A model generated the notes under the pieces. It made no database searches and had not been told where the DNA came from. It saw only the letters and a list, made by a program, of their open reading frames with translations. A stretch of DNA of 25,388 nt from a virus: positions 1 through 25,388 of the IMG/VR virus record IMGVR_UViG_3300044640_001009, one strand, 5' to 3'. Position numbers and translations under genes: made by a program. Position 1 is the first letter of the stretch, and each line of letters starts with the position of its first letter. This document shows positions 1-6,607 of this stretch, piece after piece.

Positions 1-240
1 CGATGAGGCCACGGTGGCCGTTGTCGCCGTGATGGCCGCAGTGGCTCCTGTCGTGACAAAACTGGAGGAGAGAGCCGCTGAGGCTGTGGCGGGTTCGTTG
101 TAGCCCGAGGCGCTGGCGCTAGAGCTTGGAACATTCGCGATGCTTGTTCCATCGATGAATGAATAGGAGGGACTCGTGACTGTCTGCCTCCACGATCCGA
201 CCGGCACCGTGACTGTGCGCGGGATCACCCAAGAGTTCAT
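1..240 (-). CDS. Partial tail-region protein, C-terminus off the left edge
   Basis: The frame is open from an ATG at 240 to the window edge, giving 80 codons without a stop. The start overlaps the stop of the upstream gene as ATGA (TGA at 237-239), the usual coupling in this operon. The N-terminus reads MNSWVIPRTVTVPVGSW and is followed by a Ser/Ala/Thr-rich low-complexity stretch. That composition suits a minor tail or tail-fibre protein. No domain is recognised; the tail assignment comes only from its place downstream of the tape measure gene. Confidence 0.72.
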   Translation of the reverse strand, partial: MNSWVIPRTVTVPVGSWRQTVTSPSYSFIDGTSIANVPSSSASASGYNEPATASAALSSSFVTTGATAAITATTATVASS

Positions 241-833
241 GCGAAAACCCAGTTCCAGTAGCTCGTATAGGGAAGCTCGAAGGGGCCAGCTCCCGTCCTG
301 CTTGTCCGGTAGCTTTCAACCGGGACGGCAGAGATATTCTTCTTCAGGACATTGAAATAGGTGCCGTTCACGCTGACGCCGATCAACACCTTGAACGAGG
401 CGGGTGGCGCATCTGCCGCTGCCGTTGCCATTGCTGGCTGGGTGGAGCCGCTTGAGATCGTGCAGGAGGAGACTGATCCCGCCGTCGTGTTGGCATCGAC
501 CCAGAACCATTTGGTGTCGGTCAAGGGAGCCGTGAAGTCGGTAAAGATATTGGAGGGCATGACCCCGCCGACCGATCCGGGCTGGAACTTGAACGTGATC
601 GTGGTCGAGCTGATGGAGCCCGTGACTTGATCCCACGGAGACTTCACGGGTGCTGAGGGGCCGCCTCCCCCGGAGATATTCAGCGAGTAGCCCCCCGAGG
701 ATCGCAGGAAGGTGTAGCCGGGGCCGGGCTGGAGTTCACGGGCTCGAAGCTCGCCGTCGATCCATGCGGCGAACCGCTCCCAGATCGCGGGCGTGAACGA
801 TCCCCCGCTTGTGAGCCGTGGACAGCGAGGCAT
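237..833 (-). CDS. Minor tail protein, unknown family (198 aa)
   Basis: The chosen start is the ATG at 833, which overlaps the upstream stop as TGATG. A longer in-frame extension to 899 would run into the neighbouring gene and is less likely. The protein has a Gly/Ser-rich stretch near residues 50-65, many Thr, Ser and aromatic residues, and a Trp-rich end (SYWNWVFA), like beta-structured tail proteins. It lies between two other tail-region genes and shares their transcript. No family is recognised, so the role is inferred from position. Confidence 0.72.
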   Translation of the reverse strand: MPRCPRLTSGGSFTPAIWERFAAWIDGELRARELQPGPGYTFLRSSGGYSLNISGGGGPSAPVKSPWDQVTGSISSTTITFKFQPGSVGGVMPSNIFTDFTAPLTDTKWFWVDANTTAGSVSSCTISSGSTQPAMATAAADAPPASFKVLIGVSVNGTYFNVLKKNISAVPVESYRTSRTGAGPFELPYTSYWNWVFA

Positions 834-1498
834 CAGGTGTAGAGTGTTGGTTCCCAACCAAGCTGGCCGCTCGCTCGATACTCGCGGGAGATCCTCCATT
901 TTCCGTTGGAAAGCGCGGAAGCGGTCATGCCCGTCAGGAGCCAGTTGCCGCCGGTCGGCAGTGTGGGAGTCCCAGTCAGGCCGGTTGCCACCTTGCCGAT
1001 GTCGGCCATCGAGGGGAGGCTGGATTCATCCGCGCTGATGGAAAGCGTGATGGAGGGCTTCAGGACGCTCTCGATCCCTTTGCCAAAGAGGATGCAGTAG
1101 GATCGCAGGCCGTCACTGCCGCTTCCTGCGGCGGTATAGTCGCTGTATTTCTTCGCACCGCTCTCGCAGTCGGCGATGATGGCGAGGTCCGAGGCCGAGA
1201 GGAACCAAGGTTGGCCCGAGGCGAACTTCCAGAAACTCTTTAGTGGCTCGGTCGAGGTCGTGGTGTGGATCTCGTAGGAGGAATTAGTGGAAGGTGGAGG
1301 TGCGGGAGTCGTCCCGGTGTTGTCCCCCACGTCCTCGTAGGTGCAGCGGTAGACCCCGTCATCGAAGCTCTTGGTGGCGTTGACGGCGGTCGTGGGGATC
1401 GCAGGGAAAGATCCGAGGGACTCAAGGGTCGTGGTCGTGACCCACGAGTTGAGTTTGGAATCCCACCTGGCTGATTTTGAAACGATGGTGTCGGGCAT
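833..1498 (-). CDS. Tail-associated protein downstream of tape measure (221 aa)
   Basis: The ATG at 1498 lies 6 nt after the tape measure stop, and the stop overlaps the next start as TGATG. The sequence is soluble, rich in Thr, Ser, Trp and Gly, with no signal peptide or membrane segment. The C-terminal third (GNWLLTGMTASAL, then GWEPTLYT) looks like beta structure. In lambda-like phages the gene just after the tape measure encodes a tail-tip or minor tail protein, and that is the inferred role. The family is not recognised. Confidence 0.75.
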   Translation of the reverse strand: MPDTIVSKSARWDSKLNSWVTTTTLESLGSFPAIPTTAVNATKSFDDGVYRCTYEDVGDNTGTTPAPPPSTNSSYEIHTTTSTEPLKSFWKFASGQPWFLSASDLAIIADCESGAKKYSDYTAAGSGSDGLRSYCILFGKGIESVLKPSITLSISADESSLPSMADIGKVATGLTGTPTLPTGGNWLLTGMTASALSNGKWRISREYRASGQLGWEPTLYT

Positions 1499-1504
1499 GA
1501 TCTT

Positions 1505-3211
1505 TTACGCTGGGGCAAACTCGGCCTGACCCTGCGATCCCTTGGAAAGGCTCTGGTGGATCTTTTGAAGCAGGCCGGTCTGACGCTTGTTTTCCTCAAG
1601 GATGGGGTTGCCACCGCCGCCGATGGAGATGCCGCCGCCGCCGACCTTGGCAAGGCTGTCGGCGAAGATGGACTGCTTCACTGCTGCGGCTTGACCGATA
1701 TCGGCAGGGTTAAATGTGGTATCCTTATTGCCACGATTGGCGTTGTCGGCGGTGGCTTTGGCGTTTGCGGCCAGAGTTGCAGCGGTCGGAGTGAAGGAGG
1801 AGAACTTGATGCCGTCAAATTGCGTGGACAACCTAGCCTTGATCTGGTCAGCCGAGTCTTGAAGGGCAGAGCGGTTCGCATCTGCGGCTGCTTTCGCATC
1901 AGCAACATAATCAATCCCCCCGGCCTTATTCTCTGCCGCAATCTGGTCTACGGACTTGGTGTCCAGTTTCCCGTTGTTTTTGAGTCTGTCCTGAATAGCG
2001 AGGATGTTTGCCTCTGCCGACTTTTGAATCTGTTGCTGTTTTGCAATCTGAGCATCCAACTCTTTCCCCCCGGCTGCACCATAGGGCATGAAATTTTTTT
2101 TGCGCGTGAGTTCTTGCTCTTTGAAGAATGCATCATCCCTCTGCTTGATGCTTAATTGCTCTGAGTTTTTAAGGTTCCCACGCTCCTCTTTTGATAATCC
2201 CTTGAAAGTTATGTCGTGCGCCTTGTTAGTGATCTTTTCAATAAAAGCAGCGAAATAATTCAGAGGCTCCCTGAATGCCGAGAAAAGTGCGTCCTTAAGC
2301 TTTGAGCCTTGGATCACTAGCTCAATGCCAAAGAGCTTGAGCGCATCACCAGAAAGCGCAAATCCAATGAGTTTGCTTATGTCATCAAGCGCATTCTTCG
2401 CGGCAGCTTTCCAATTTGTGGAAAAGTTCCCAGCAACAATACCAAGATTTTTTCCCAGTGTTGTCAGGTCGACTCTGTCGATCCCATTTGCCAGTGAGTC
2501 CAAGAGTCCAGTCATCCCACTTGCAACGCCGACAAAGAGCCCTTGCAACTTGGGGCCGACGCGTCCCAGTGAGTCGCTTGCCTTGTCGAAGATCCCCGCA
2601 TTCTGACCAAGCAGCTTTGCCGTTTCGGAGATGTTCCCGGCGTTCTTGAAAGCCGGGTCCATAAAGACCTGAAGCAACTCGCCGCCACTCTTGCCAAACA
2701 GTGCCATGCTCGCCGCTGCCCTCTCGGTGCTGTTAGGCAACTGCGCGATGGCATTGCCGATCTGGGCGAAGGCTTGGCCAGAATCCATCGAGGCGAGGCT
2801 CTGAGGATCAAGCCCCATGCTCTTGAGCACATCGGCCTCCTTCCCTCCTCCGACAGCGGATGATAGGGCCTTCTGCATTTTGTTGACCGCAGGGCCGAGC
2901 TTCTCGGCATCGACCCCGGCATCCTTGAACCCCTGCCGCAGTCCATAGAGTGACTCGACGGCAACTCCGGTCCTGTTGGAGAGATCCGTCAACTCGCCAC
3001 CGAGGTCGAGCGCCCCTTTCATCCCGGCCATCACCGCAGAGATGGAGCCGACTGCGCCGACCACTTTTGCAATGGGGCCTAGCAGTTGACCAAACCCAGC
3101 AGATGCCATCTTCGAGGTGGCCCCGGCGACAGCAGAGGTCGCCCGGTTCAGCGACTGCTGAAGGCCGGAGGTATCCCCTCCAATCCCGAAGATGATGCTA
3201 TCGTTGGCCAT
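1505..3211 (-). CDS. Tail tape measure protein (568 aa)
   Basis: The protein sets tail length and is threaded through the tail tube during assembly. Evidence is its size as the longest tail gene, the Gly/Ala-rich hydrophobic stretch at about residues 30-75 (LLGPIAKVVGAVGSISAVM), long helical regions, and the ELTDLSNRTGVAVESLYGL segment that is common in tape measures. It follows the split tail chaperone gene and a minor tail gene, the classical order. At about 0.15 nm per residue it predicts a tail near 85 nm, short for a siphovirus. The start carries the TTTGACA motif (3228-3234) and has no Shine-Dalgarno sequence. The preceding stop codon is inside the motif. Confidence 0.9.
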   Translation of the reverse strand: MANDSIIFGIGGDTSGLQQSLNRATSAVAGATSKMASAGFGQLLGPIAKVVGAVGSISAVMAGMKGALDLGGELTDLSNRTGVAVESLYGLRQGFKDAGVDAEKLGPAVNKMQKALSSAVGGGKEADVLKSMGLDPQSLASMDSGQAFAQIGNAIAQLPNSTERAAASMALFGKSGGELLQVFMDPAFKNAGNISETAKLLGQNAGIFDKASDSLGRVGPKLQGLFVGVASGMTGLLDSLANGIDRVDLTTLGKNLGIVAGNFSTNWKAAAKNALDDISKLIGFALSGDALKLFGIELVIQGSKLKDALFSAFREPLNYFAAFIEKITNKAHDITFKGLSKEERGNLKNSEQLSIKQRDDAFFKEQELTRKKNFMPYGAAGGKELDAQIAKQQQIQKSAEANILAIQDRLKNNGKLDTKSVDQIAAENKAGGIDYVADAKAAADANRSALQDSADQIKARLSTQFDGIKFSSFTPTAATLAANAKATADNANRGNKDTTFNPADIGQAAAVKQSIFADSLAKVGGGGISIGGGGNPILEENKRQTGLLQKIHQSLSKGSQGQAEFAPA

Positions 3212-3227
3212 TTCTATCTGAGATGGG

Positions 3228-3234
3228 TGTCAAA
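3228..3234 (-). promoter_or_regulatory. TTTGACA start-proximal motif, 16 nt before ATG 3211
   Basis: An exact copy; its TGA is the stop codon of the preceding gene. No Shine-Dalgarno sequence precedes the tape measure start. Confidence 0.55.
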
Positions 3235-3784
3235 ATCCCCGAACCTTCATGCCTGGATACTTCTTGGCGATGGTTGAAACCTTCTTGAATACGCCCCTTT
3301 TCAGGTTTGCCTTGAAGTAGGAGGTGCGTCCGTTGATGGCCTTGAGCAGGGCGACGCGGCCCATGCTCCTGACCGTGGTCAGCATGGAGTTTTCGATAAT
3401 CAGCTTAAAGAGGCCCCCTGATTTTTTATCGCTCACCTTCACTTCATGGTCATAAGCATTGCCCTTCACGGTGGCCTTGGTGACATAGCCGGGGGCCTTG
3501 ACCGGCGTCATGAGCTTTTCGGCAATGGCAAGCCAGGACTGCTTGGCAAGTCCGCGACGCTTCAAGAGTTCCTGCATCTCGGGTTTGCTGATCTTTCCCC
3601 TGGCCTGTCTGGCGCGGATCTTGCCGGCATCTGCTGCCTGCTGGTTGGAGATGGTCTTTTGCAGGATCGCACCGGTCTCCGAGATGATAACTTGCTTGAA
3701 GCTGACCCCGCTCAAGCGGGAGAGATCCCTCATGGCCCGGTTGAAGTTGCTCGTGTCGATGGTCAGGGCGTTCTTGCTCACCAC
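3230..3784 (-). CDS. Minor tail protein upstream of tape measure (184 aa, GTG start)
   Basis: The frame begins with two consecutive GTG codons (3784 and 3781). An AGGAGG lies directly upstream, one of the few good Shine-Dalgarno sequences here, and favours the second GTG. The start overlaps the end of the frameshifted tail-chaperone frame (stop at 3778-3780), so translation is probably coupled to the G-T product. The protein is basic and mostly helical, with a Lys/Arg-rich C-terminus. Its position between chaperone and tape measure suggests a tail assembly or tail-terminator role. No family is recognised. Confidence 0.8.
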   Translation of the reverse strand: MVSKNALTIDTSNFNRAMRDLSRLSGVSFKQVIISETGAILQKTISNQQAADAGKIRARQARGKISKPEMQELLKRRGLAKQSWLAIAEKLMTPVKAPGYVTKATVKGNAYDHEVKVSDKKSGGLFKLIIENSMLTTVRSMGRVALLKAINGRTSYFKANLKRGVFKKVSTIAKKYPGMKVRGF

Positions 3785-4394
3785 TCCTCCTCGATGTCAA
3801 CCGAGTCGCCCTTGGCAAAGGCCATCAGTTCGTCGATCTGCACAGTCGCCGGGGCTGATTCCTTCACGGTCCAGCAGTCGTGAGACCGTAGCGCGGCGTG
3901 GTAATAGGCGTTCACCCGGTAGACAGGCATTTCCATCAATGCCTCTTCGCTGAAGCCCCCCTCCTTGGCCAGCGTGAATATCAGCGAGGCCAGTGAGGGA
4001 GGCTCGATTAGTTTGGGGGTGCCGTCTCCGAGCTTGCCGTGGAGGGCTTTGGAAGCACCTCGACCGAGGTCTCTTTCTCCAGCCCAGTGACGGTCACAAA
4101 CCAGTCGGCTGCTGCCTTCAGATCCGCTTCGCTTATCCCCTCCAAGAAGGCGTCCTTGTCCACGAGGTAGGCAGACTTGTTCAGTGTGTTCAGCGCGACC
4201 CGCTCGATGGGGGCTGCGATCAGGTAGATGAAGGCAAAGAGCAGTTCTTCGTTGCGATCCTCCTCCTCGATGTCGAGCCAGCGCAGAATCCGCTGGAGCT
4301 TGAGCTTCACCCGATTACTGAAGGGGCGAACCTTGACCCCGCCGATCACCGGCTCGTCTGCATAGATGCGTTCGTTGAGTGTTTCCTCGGTCAT
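3778..4394 (-). CDS. Tail assembly chaperone, G-T fusion by -1 frameshift (about 205 aa)
   Basis: The -1 frame stays open from the slippery site down to a TGA at 3778-3780 and adds 77 residues starting LIEPPSLASLIFTLAKEGG. This piece has no usable start of its own and fills the otherwise empty gap between 4008 and 3784. In lambda the G-T fusion binds the tape measure through the T domain and recruits tail tube subunits. The fused domain is helical and ends VDIEEEW. Its coding region runs into the GTG start of the next gene. The event is -1 because the downstream frame begins one base earlier than the zero frame. Confidence 0.85.
4008..4394 (-). CDS. Tail assembly chaperone, G product (128 aa)
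   Basis: This is the zero-frame product of a G/G-T tail-chaperone pair like lambda gpG. The start is the ATG at 4394, 4 nt past the upstream stop. An upstream extension of the frame overlaps the preceding gene and is rejected. The protein is acidic and helical (EEEDRNEELLFAFIYLIAA) and ends in a Pro/Ser/Thr linker before APPN and the TAA stop. A slippery heptamer sits directly on that stop. It lies two genes upstream of the tape measure, as in lambda. The family is inferred from size, position and frameshift site rather than from sequence identity. Confidence 0.8.
   Translation of the reverse strand: MTEETLNERIYADEPVIGGVKVRPFSNRVKLKLQRILRWLDIEEEDRNEELLFAFIYLIAAPIERVALNTLNKSAYLVDKDAFLEGISEADLKAAADWFVTVTGLEKETSVEVLPKPSTASSETAPPN
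4011..4017 (-). promoter_or_regulatory. -1 ribosomal frameshift slippery site CCCAAAC
   Basis: On the coding strand the zero frame reads CCC CCA AAC TAA, so the heptamer C CCA AAC fits the X XXY YYZ rule exactly. Tandem slippage re-pairs the two tRNAs on CCC and AAA. The site touches the zero-frame stop, so slippage is the only way into the 77-codon downstream frame. Confidence 0.85.
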
Positions 4395-4398
4395 GGCT

Positions 4399-4851
4399 TT
4401 AGAGTTTGGAGAGGAGCTTGGCCCTCTGTTCCTCGGTGGCACTCGCCGGGATGTAGGCAGCGCGGCCTCCACGGGTCACCTTGATCGTCGGGGTCTGCTC
4501 CCGGATGGCATCCCTGAGAGACTGGAGCGTCTTCTGGTAAAACCTCATGTAGGTGATGGGGTGGTCTGGATTGGCGGCGAGCCATTCCTTGTCGAGCCAA
4601 CGCTTGATGAACTCGGCGGTGGAAATCTTCTCTCCATCGAAGGAGTTGAACGTGATCTCCTTGTCGGCCATGAGCCAGACAACGGTCCTGCGGGGCTTCC
4701 CGTCGTGGCCCTGCTCGATGGTGTCGAGGTATCCCTGGGGGGCGATCTCCCCTCCGGAGGTCGCTGCCGCCGCGACGAGGTGGGTGTTTGCGCTTTTGAG
4801 CGGGTGCTCGTGGTCGGCGAGCACGCTGAGCTTGGTGTTGGTTTCGATCAT
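4399..4851 (-). CDS. Conserved-looking tail-region protein (150 aa)
   Basis: The ATG at 4851 is preceded by CTGACATTCTGAT and has no Shine-Dalgarno sequence. The protein is soluble, with a basic C-terminal segment (TIKVTRGGRAAYIPASA) and a helical end (TEEQRAKLLSKL). It lies between the tail-tube-like genes and the tail chaperone gene, a slot where phages often carry a tail-tube-associated or assembly protein. I do not recognise the family. No membrane segment or signal peptide is visible. Confidence 0.78.
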   Translation of the reverse strand: MIETNTKLSVLADHEHPLKSANTHLVAAAATSGGEIAPQGYLDTIEQGHDGKPRRTVVWLMADKEITFNSFDGEKISTAEFIKRWLDKEWLAANPDHPITYMRFYQKTLQSLRDAIREQTPTIKVTRGGRAAYIPASATEEQRAKLLSKL

Positions 4852-4875
4852 ATCAGAATGTCAGCCGGTCCTAGA

Positions 4876-5205
4876 TCAGGCCACTGTGTTTGGGAAATGC
4901 TTCCCGCTGTATTTCCAGTTCGGAAAGTCGTCGTTCTTCTCGGTCTGCGAGTAGCTGTCGATGATGATGGTCCCGCCGGTGATCGTGGAGGGGATGTTCA
5001 GGGTGGCCACGCCGAGCGCGATGGAGGGGTAGTCGCCCGCGCCGTCGACGGAGAACTCGCCGGTGGGGTCGAACTTCGCGGCTTCGCTAAAAGCTCCGGT
5101 GCGATCCTTGAGCACCTTGGTCTCGACCTTGCGGGAGGTCGTGACCTTGGAGATCGTGCCGCTGGTGAAGGAGGAGATGCCGAGTGAGGCGGTGATGGCT
5201 GGCAT
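4876..5205 (-). CDS. Tail-tube-like protein, second copy (109 aa)
   Basis: This small Thr/Gly/Ser-rich beta-type protein resembles its upstream neighbour (5226-5558). Both begin MPAI, both carry an SREVKT- or SRKVETK-like segment near residues 25-30, and both end with an acidic NEDYPDF- or KNDDFPNW-type segment. Position before the chaperone and tape measure genes suggests a major tail tube protein. Its leader is C/A-rich (CTACCAACCGACCACGACC before ATG) and has no Shine-Dalgarno sequence. The length is short for a tube protein, so one of the pair could have another structural role. Confidence 0.78.
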   Translation of the reverse strand: MPAITASLGISSFTSGTISKVTTSRKVETKVLKDRTGAFSEAAKFDPTGEFSVDGAGDYPSIALGVATLNIPSTITGGTIIIDSYSQTEKNDDFPNWKYSGKHFPNTVA

Positions 5206-5225
5206 GGTCGTGGTCGGTTGGTAGG

Positions 5226-5558
5226 TTAGCTCCAGCGGGAGGCTTCGATGGAAAAGTCGGGATAGTCCTCGTTGGACTCGTCCACGGAGACCGAGGTGAT
5301 GGCCACGGTGCCGGTCGTGATCGTGACGCCGACGCCTGCGGTGCCTGCGACGGCCAGCGTGAGGGCCGGTGCGCCCTTGCCCTTCACCGAGATCTTGGTC
5401 TCGGTCATCGGCAGGACTCCCGCCTGAACGGTGACGCCGCTGGCGTTCTTGACGGTCTTGACCTCGCGGGAGGCATCCTGTGTCACCTCGGAGATGACGG
5501 TGCCGGAGCCGGGGGTGACGAGGGCTTGGAAGGCGGATGTGACGCCGATGGCAGGCAT
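5226..5558 (-). CDS. Tail-tube-like protein, first copy (110 aa)
   Basis: This is the upstream member of a tandem pair of related beta-rich proteins. It carries ASREVKTVKNASG near residue 30 and ends NEDYPDFSIEASRWS. Alternating Val, Thr and Gly residues suggest a beta sandwich as in tail tube or capsid decoration proteins. The start lies one base after the stop of a 33-codon gene, so translation is likely coupled. Which of the two forms the tail tube cannot be told from sequence. Confidence 0.78.
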   Translation of the reverse strand: MPAIGVTSAFQALVTPGSGTVISEVTQDASREVKTVKNASGVTVQAGVLPMTETKISVKGKGAPALTLAVAGTAGVGVTITTGTVAITSVSVDESNEDYPDFSIEASRWS

Positions 5559-5559
5559 G

Positions 5560-5661
5560 TTATTTGGAGGGTTCGGGTTCGGGAGCAGGGGCGGGTGATT
5601 TCACGACATCCTTTTCGAGGATCAAGGGGTTTGGAATTGGCTCATTGGGCTCGGCGCTCAT
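5560..5661 (-). CDS. Small Pro/Glu-rich protein (33 aa)
   Basis: The short frame starts MSAEPNEPIPNPLILEKDV and ends in Pro-Ala and Pro-Glu repeats. It ends one base before the next start. The TTTGACA motif lies exactly 13 nt upstream of the ATG, the same arrangement as at proven late genes, which supports a real start. The function is unknown. The acidic, proline-rich composition suggests a disordered accessory peptide of the tail tube genes. Confidence 0.55.
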   Translation of the reverse strand: MSAEPNEPIPNPLILEKDVVKSPAPAPEPEPSK

Positions 5662-5783
5662 GGAAGTGCTGGCGTGTCAAATCGCGCGTGGGAACGCGGG
5701 ATAGTCATTTGAGGCGCAGGCCGAGAAGCCCGAAGGACAGCAGTCCAAGGGTTCCTGATCCGGGAGGATCGGCAGACAAACAT
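5658..5783 (-). CDS. Possible 41-codon ORF between tail genes
   Basis: An ATG at 5783 overlaps the upstream stop as TGATG, and the TGA at 5658-5660 overlaps the next start as ATGA. That double coupling is the main argument for it. Against it, the product is Arg/Pro-rich without recognisable features, and the TTTGACA motif inside it suggests the next gene initiates on its own. A second frame in the same stretch encodes a more protein-like peptide (5705-5779). At most one of the two is likely to be real. Confidence 0.25.
   Translation of the reverse strand: MFVCRSSRIRNPWTAVLRASRPAPQMTIPRSHARFDTPALP
5675..5681 (-). promoter_or_regulatory. TTTGACA start-proximal motif, 13 nt before ATG 5661
   Basis: An exact copy with spacer CGCCAGCACTTCC, no Shine-Dalgarno sequence. 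GCG and CGC flank the motif. Confidence 0.65.
5705..5779 (-). other. 24-codon hydrophobic peptide resembling a PEP-CTERM tail
   Basis: Directly after and in frame with the TGA of the 5783-6193 gene, the sequence continues through a TTG codon to MSADPPGSGTLG, then LLSFGLLGLRLK and a stop. A Pro-rich start, one hydrophobic Leu/Gly helix and a basic end resemble the sorting tails (PEP-CTERM) common in Verrucomicrobiota. The exact PEP triplet is replaced by PGS. It could be a tiny TTG-initiated gene, a UGA read-through extension, or chance. Confidence 0.25.
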
Positions 5784-6193
5784 CACTCGGAGACCCCGAG
5801 CATGCAGGCGATCTCAGCCACCCATGCGTGATCCTCCTGGGAGGTCTTTGTCCCGCTGACCCAGATGCCTCCGAATGAGGGCTGGAAGGTGTCACCCGTG
5901 GGCCAGTTCGTGTTCAGGTAGCTCGAGGTGAGCGCGGCCCGGAGCGAGTTGATGGTCGAGACGAAGGTCGCCATCGAGGCACTCCCCAGCAGGGATGGTG
6001 CCGTGATCTTGACGGTTAACTCCGCCTTGTGAAGGCCCCCGGCGATTTGATCCACCGATGCGCAGGAGACGATGAGGTTGACCGCCTCCGGGTTCAGTTC
6101 GGCGTAGTCGCTGCCGAGGTTGATCTGGGTGCCGGTGAATGCCGAGGCGGCCAGCGCCGTCCTCATGCTTGTTTCGATCAGAAGGGGGTTCAT
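5783..6193 (-). CDS. Head-tail joining or tail terminator candidate (136 aa)
   Basis: The ATG overlaps the preceding stop as ATGA. The product is a soluble alpha/beta protein (MNPLLIETSMRTAL at the start, DHAWVAEIACMLGVSE at the end). It lies second after the major capsid gene and just before the tail tube genes, where tailed phages usually encode head-completion and tail-terminator proteins of about this length. The role is inferred from position; no family motif is recognised. Confidence 0.8.
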   Translation of the reverse strand: MNPLLIETSMRTALAASAFTGTQINLGSDYAELNPEAVNLIVSCASVDQIAGGLHKAELTVKITAPSLLGSASMATFVSTINSLRAALTSSYLNTNWPTGDTFQPSFGGIWVSGTKTSQEDHAWVAEIACMLGVSE

Positions 6194-6528
6194 TTCGTTG
6201 CTCGGACGGCGGTGACTTTGATCTCGTTCCCAAGAGGGGAACCGAGGAGTGAGGTGGCGCTTTCGACCGTGTAGGTGATATTCTCAGCCACCAGCAGGAC
6301 GGTGGTCCCCTTCGAGGGCTTCGGAGCACGGCCAACTGGCCATCGAAGGGTGATCTCACGATCAATGTTGAACCCGCCCAGATCATTCATCTCGGTCCCA
6401 ACCTGAGGGGTGCTTACATGGGCGTAGAAGGTTCGCCCAGAAATGGTGACCTGTGTGCCGAGAGCATCGGCTATGCTGGCAAGCCCCTTCGCATGGAAGG
6501 CGGCGATTGCTGATCGAGACAGGGCCAT
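6190..6528 (-). CDS. Head completion protein candidate (112 aa)
   Basis: This is the first gene after the major capsid protein, separated from it by a hairpin. The start at 6528 carries TTTGACA with the common 13-nt spacing and has no Shine-Dalgarno sequence. The sequence begins with a helical segment (FHAKGLASIADALG) and continues with beta-rich stretches (GTTVLLVAENITYTVES), compatible with a head-tail adaptor. The stop overlaps the next start as ATGA. The function is inferred from genome order. Confidence 0.8.
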   Translation of the reverse strand: MALSRSAIAAFHAKGLASIADALGTQVTISGRTFYAHVSTPQVGTEMNDLGGFNIDREITLRWPVGRAPKPSKGTTVLLVAENITYTVESATSLLGSPLGNEIKVTAVRATK

Positions 6529-6541
6529 GCAGAGAGGCCCC

Positions 6542-6548
6542 TGTCAAA
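6542..6548 (-). promoter_or_regulatory. TTTGACA start-proximal motif, 13 nt before ATG 6528
   Basis: An exact copy of the motif, here TTTTGACA, overlaps the T-tract behind the post-capsid hairpin. No Shine-Dalgarno sequence lies between it and the ATG. Confidence 0.7.
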
Positions 6549-6553
6549 AGCAG

Positions 6554-6585
6554 AAGGCCGTCCCCCACGCACGAGGGACGGCCTT
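6554..6585 (-). terminator. Hairpin after major capsid gene
   Basis: A perfect 11-bp inverted repeat, AAGGCCGTCCC and GGGACGGCCTT, has a 10-nt loop. On the minus strand it is followed by CTGCTTTTGAC, a short T-tract. It stands 22 nt after the major capsid stop. It may be a leaky terminator or an RNA-stabilising hairpin that raises capsid mRNA over the downstream genes. Confidence 0.65.
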
Positions 6586-6607
6586 GCTTGTGTGCCTAGG
6601 GGAGGAC

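Noticed and set aside
3450-3818. Alternative minus-strand frame (122 codons) overlapping the minor tail gene
   Set aside because: Gln/His/Arg-rich shadow; the main frame has a ribosome binding site and coupling to the chaperone gene.
4366-5187. Long plus-strand frame opposite tail genes
   Set aside because: Opposite to three consistent minus-strand genes and rich in Gly/Val/Arg as expected for an antisense frame.
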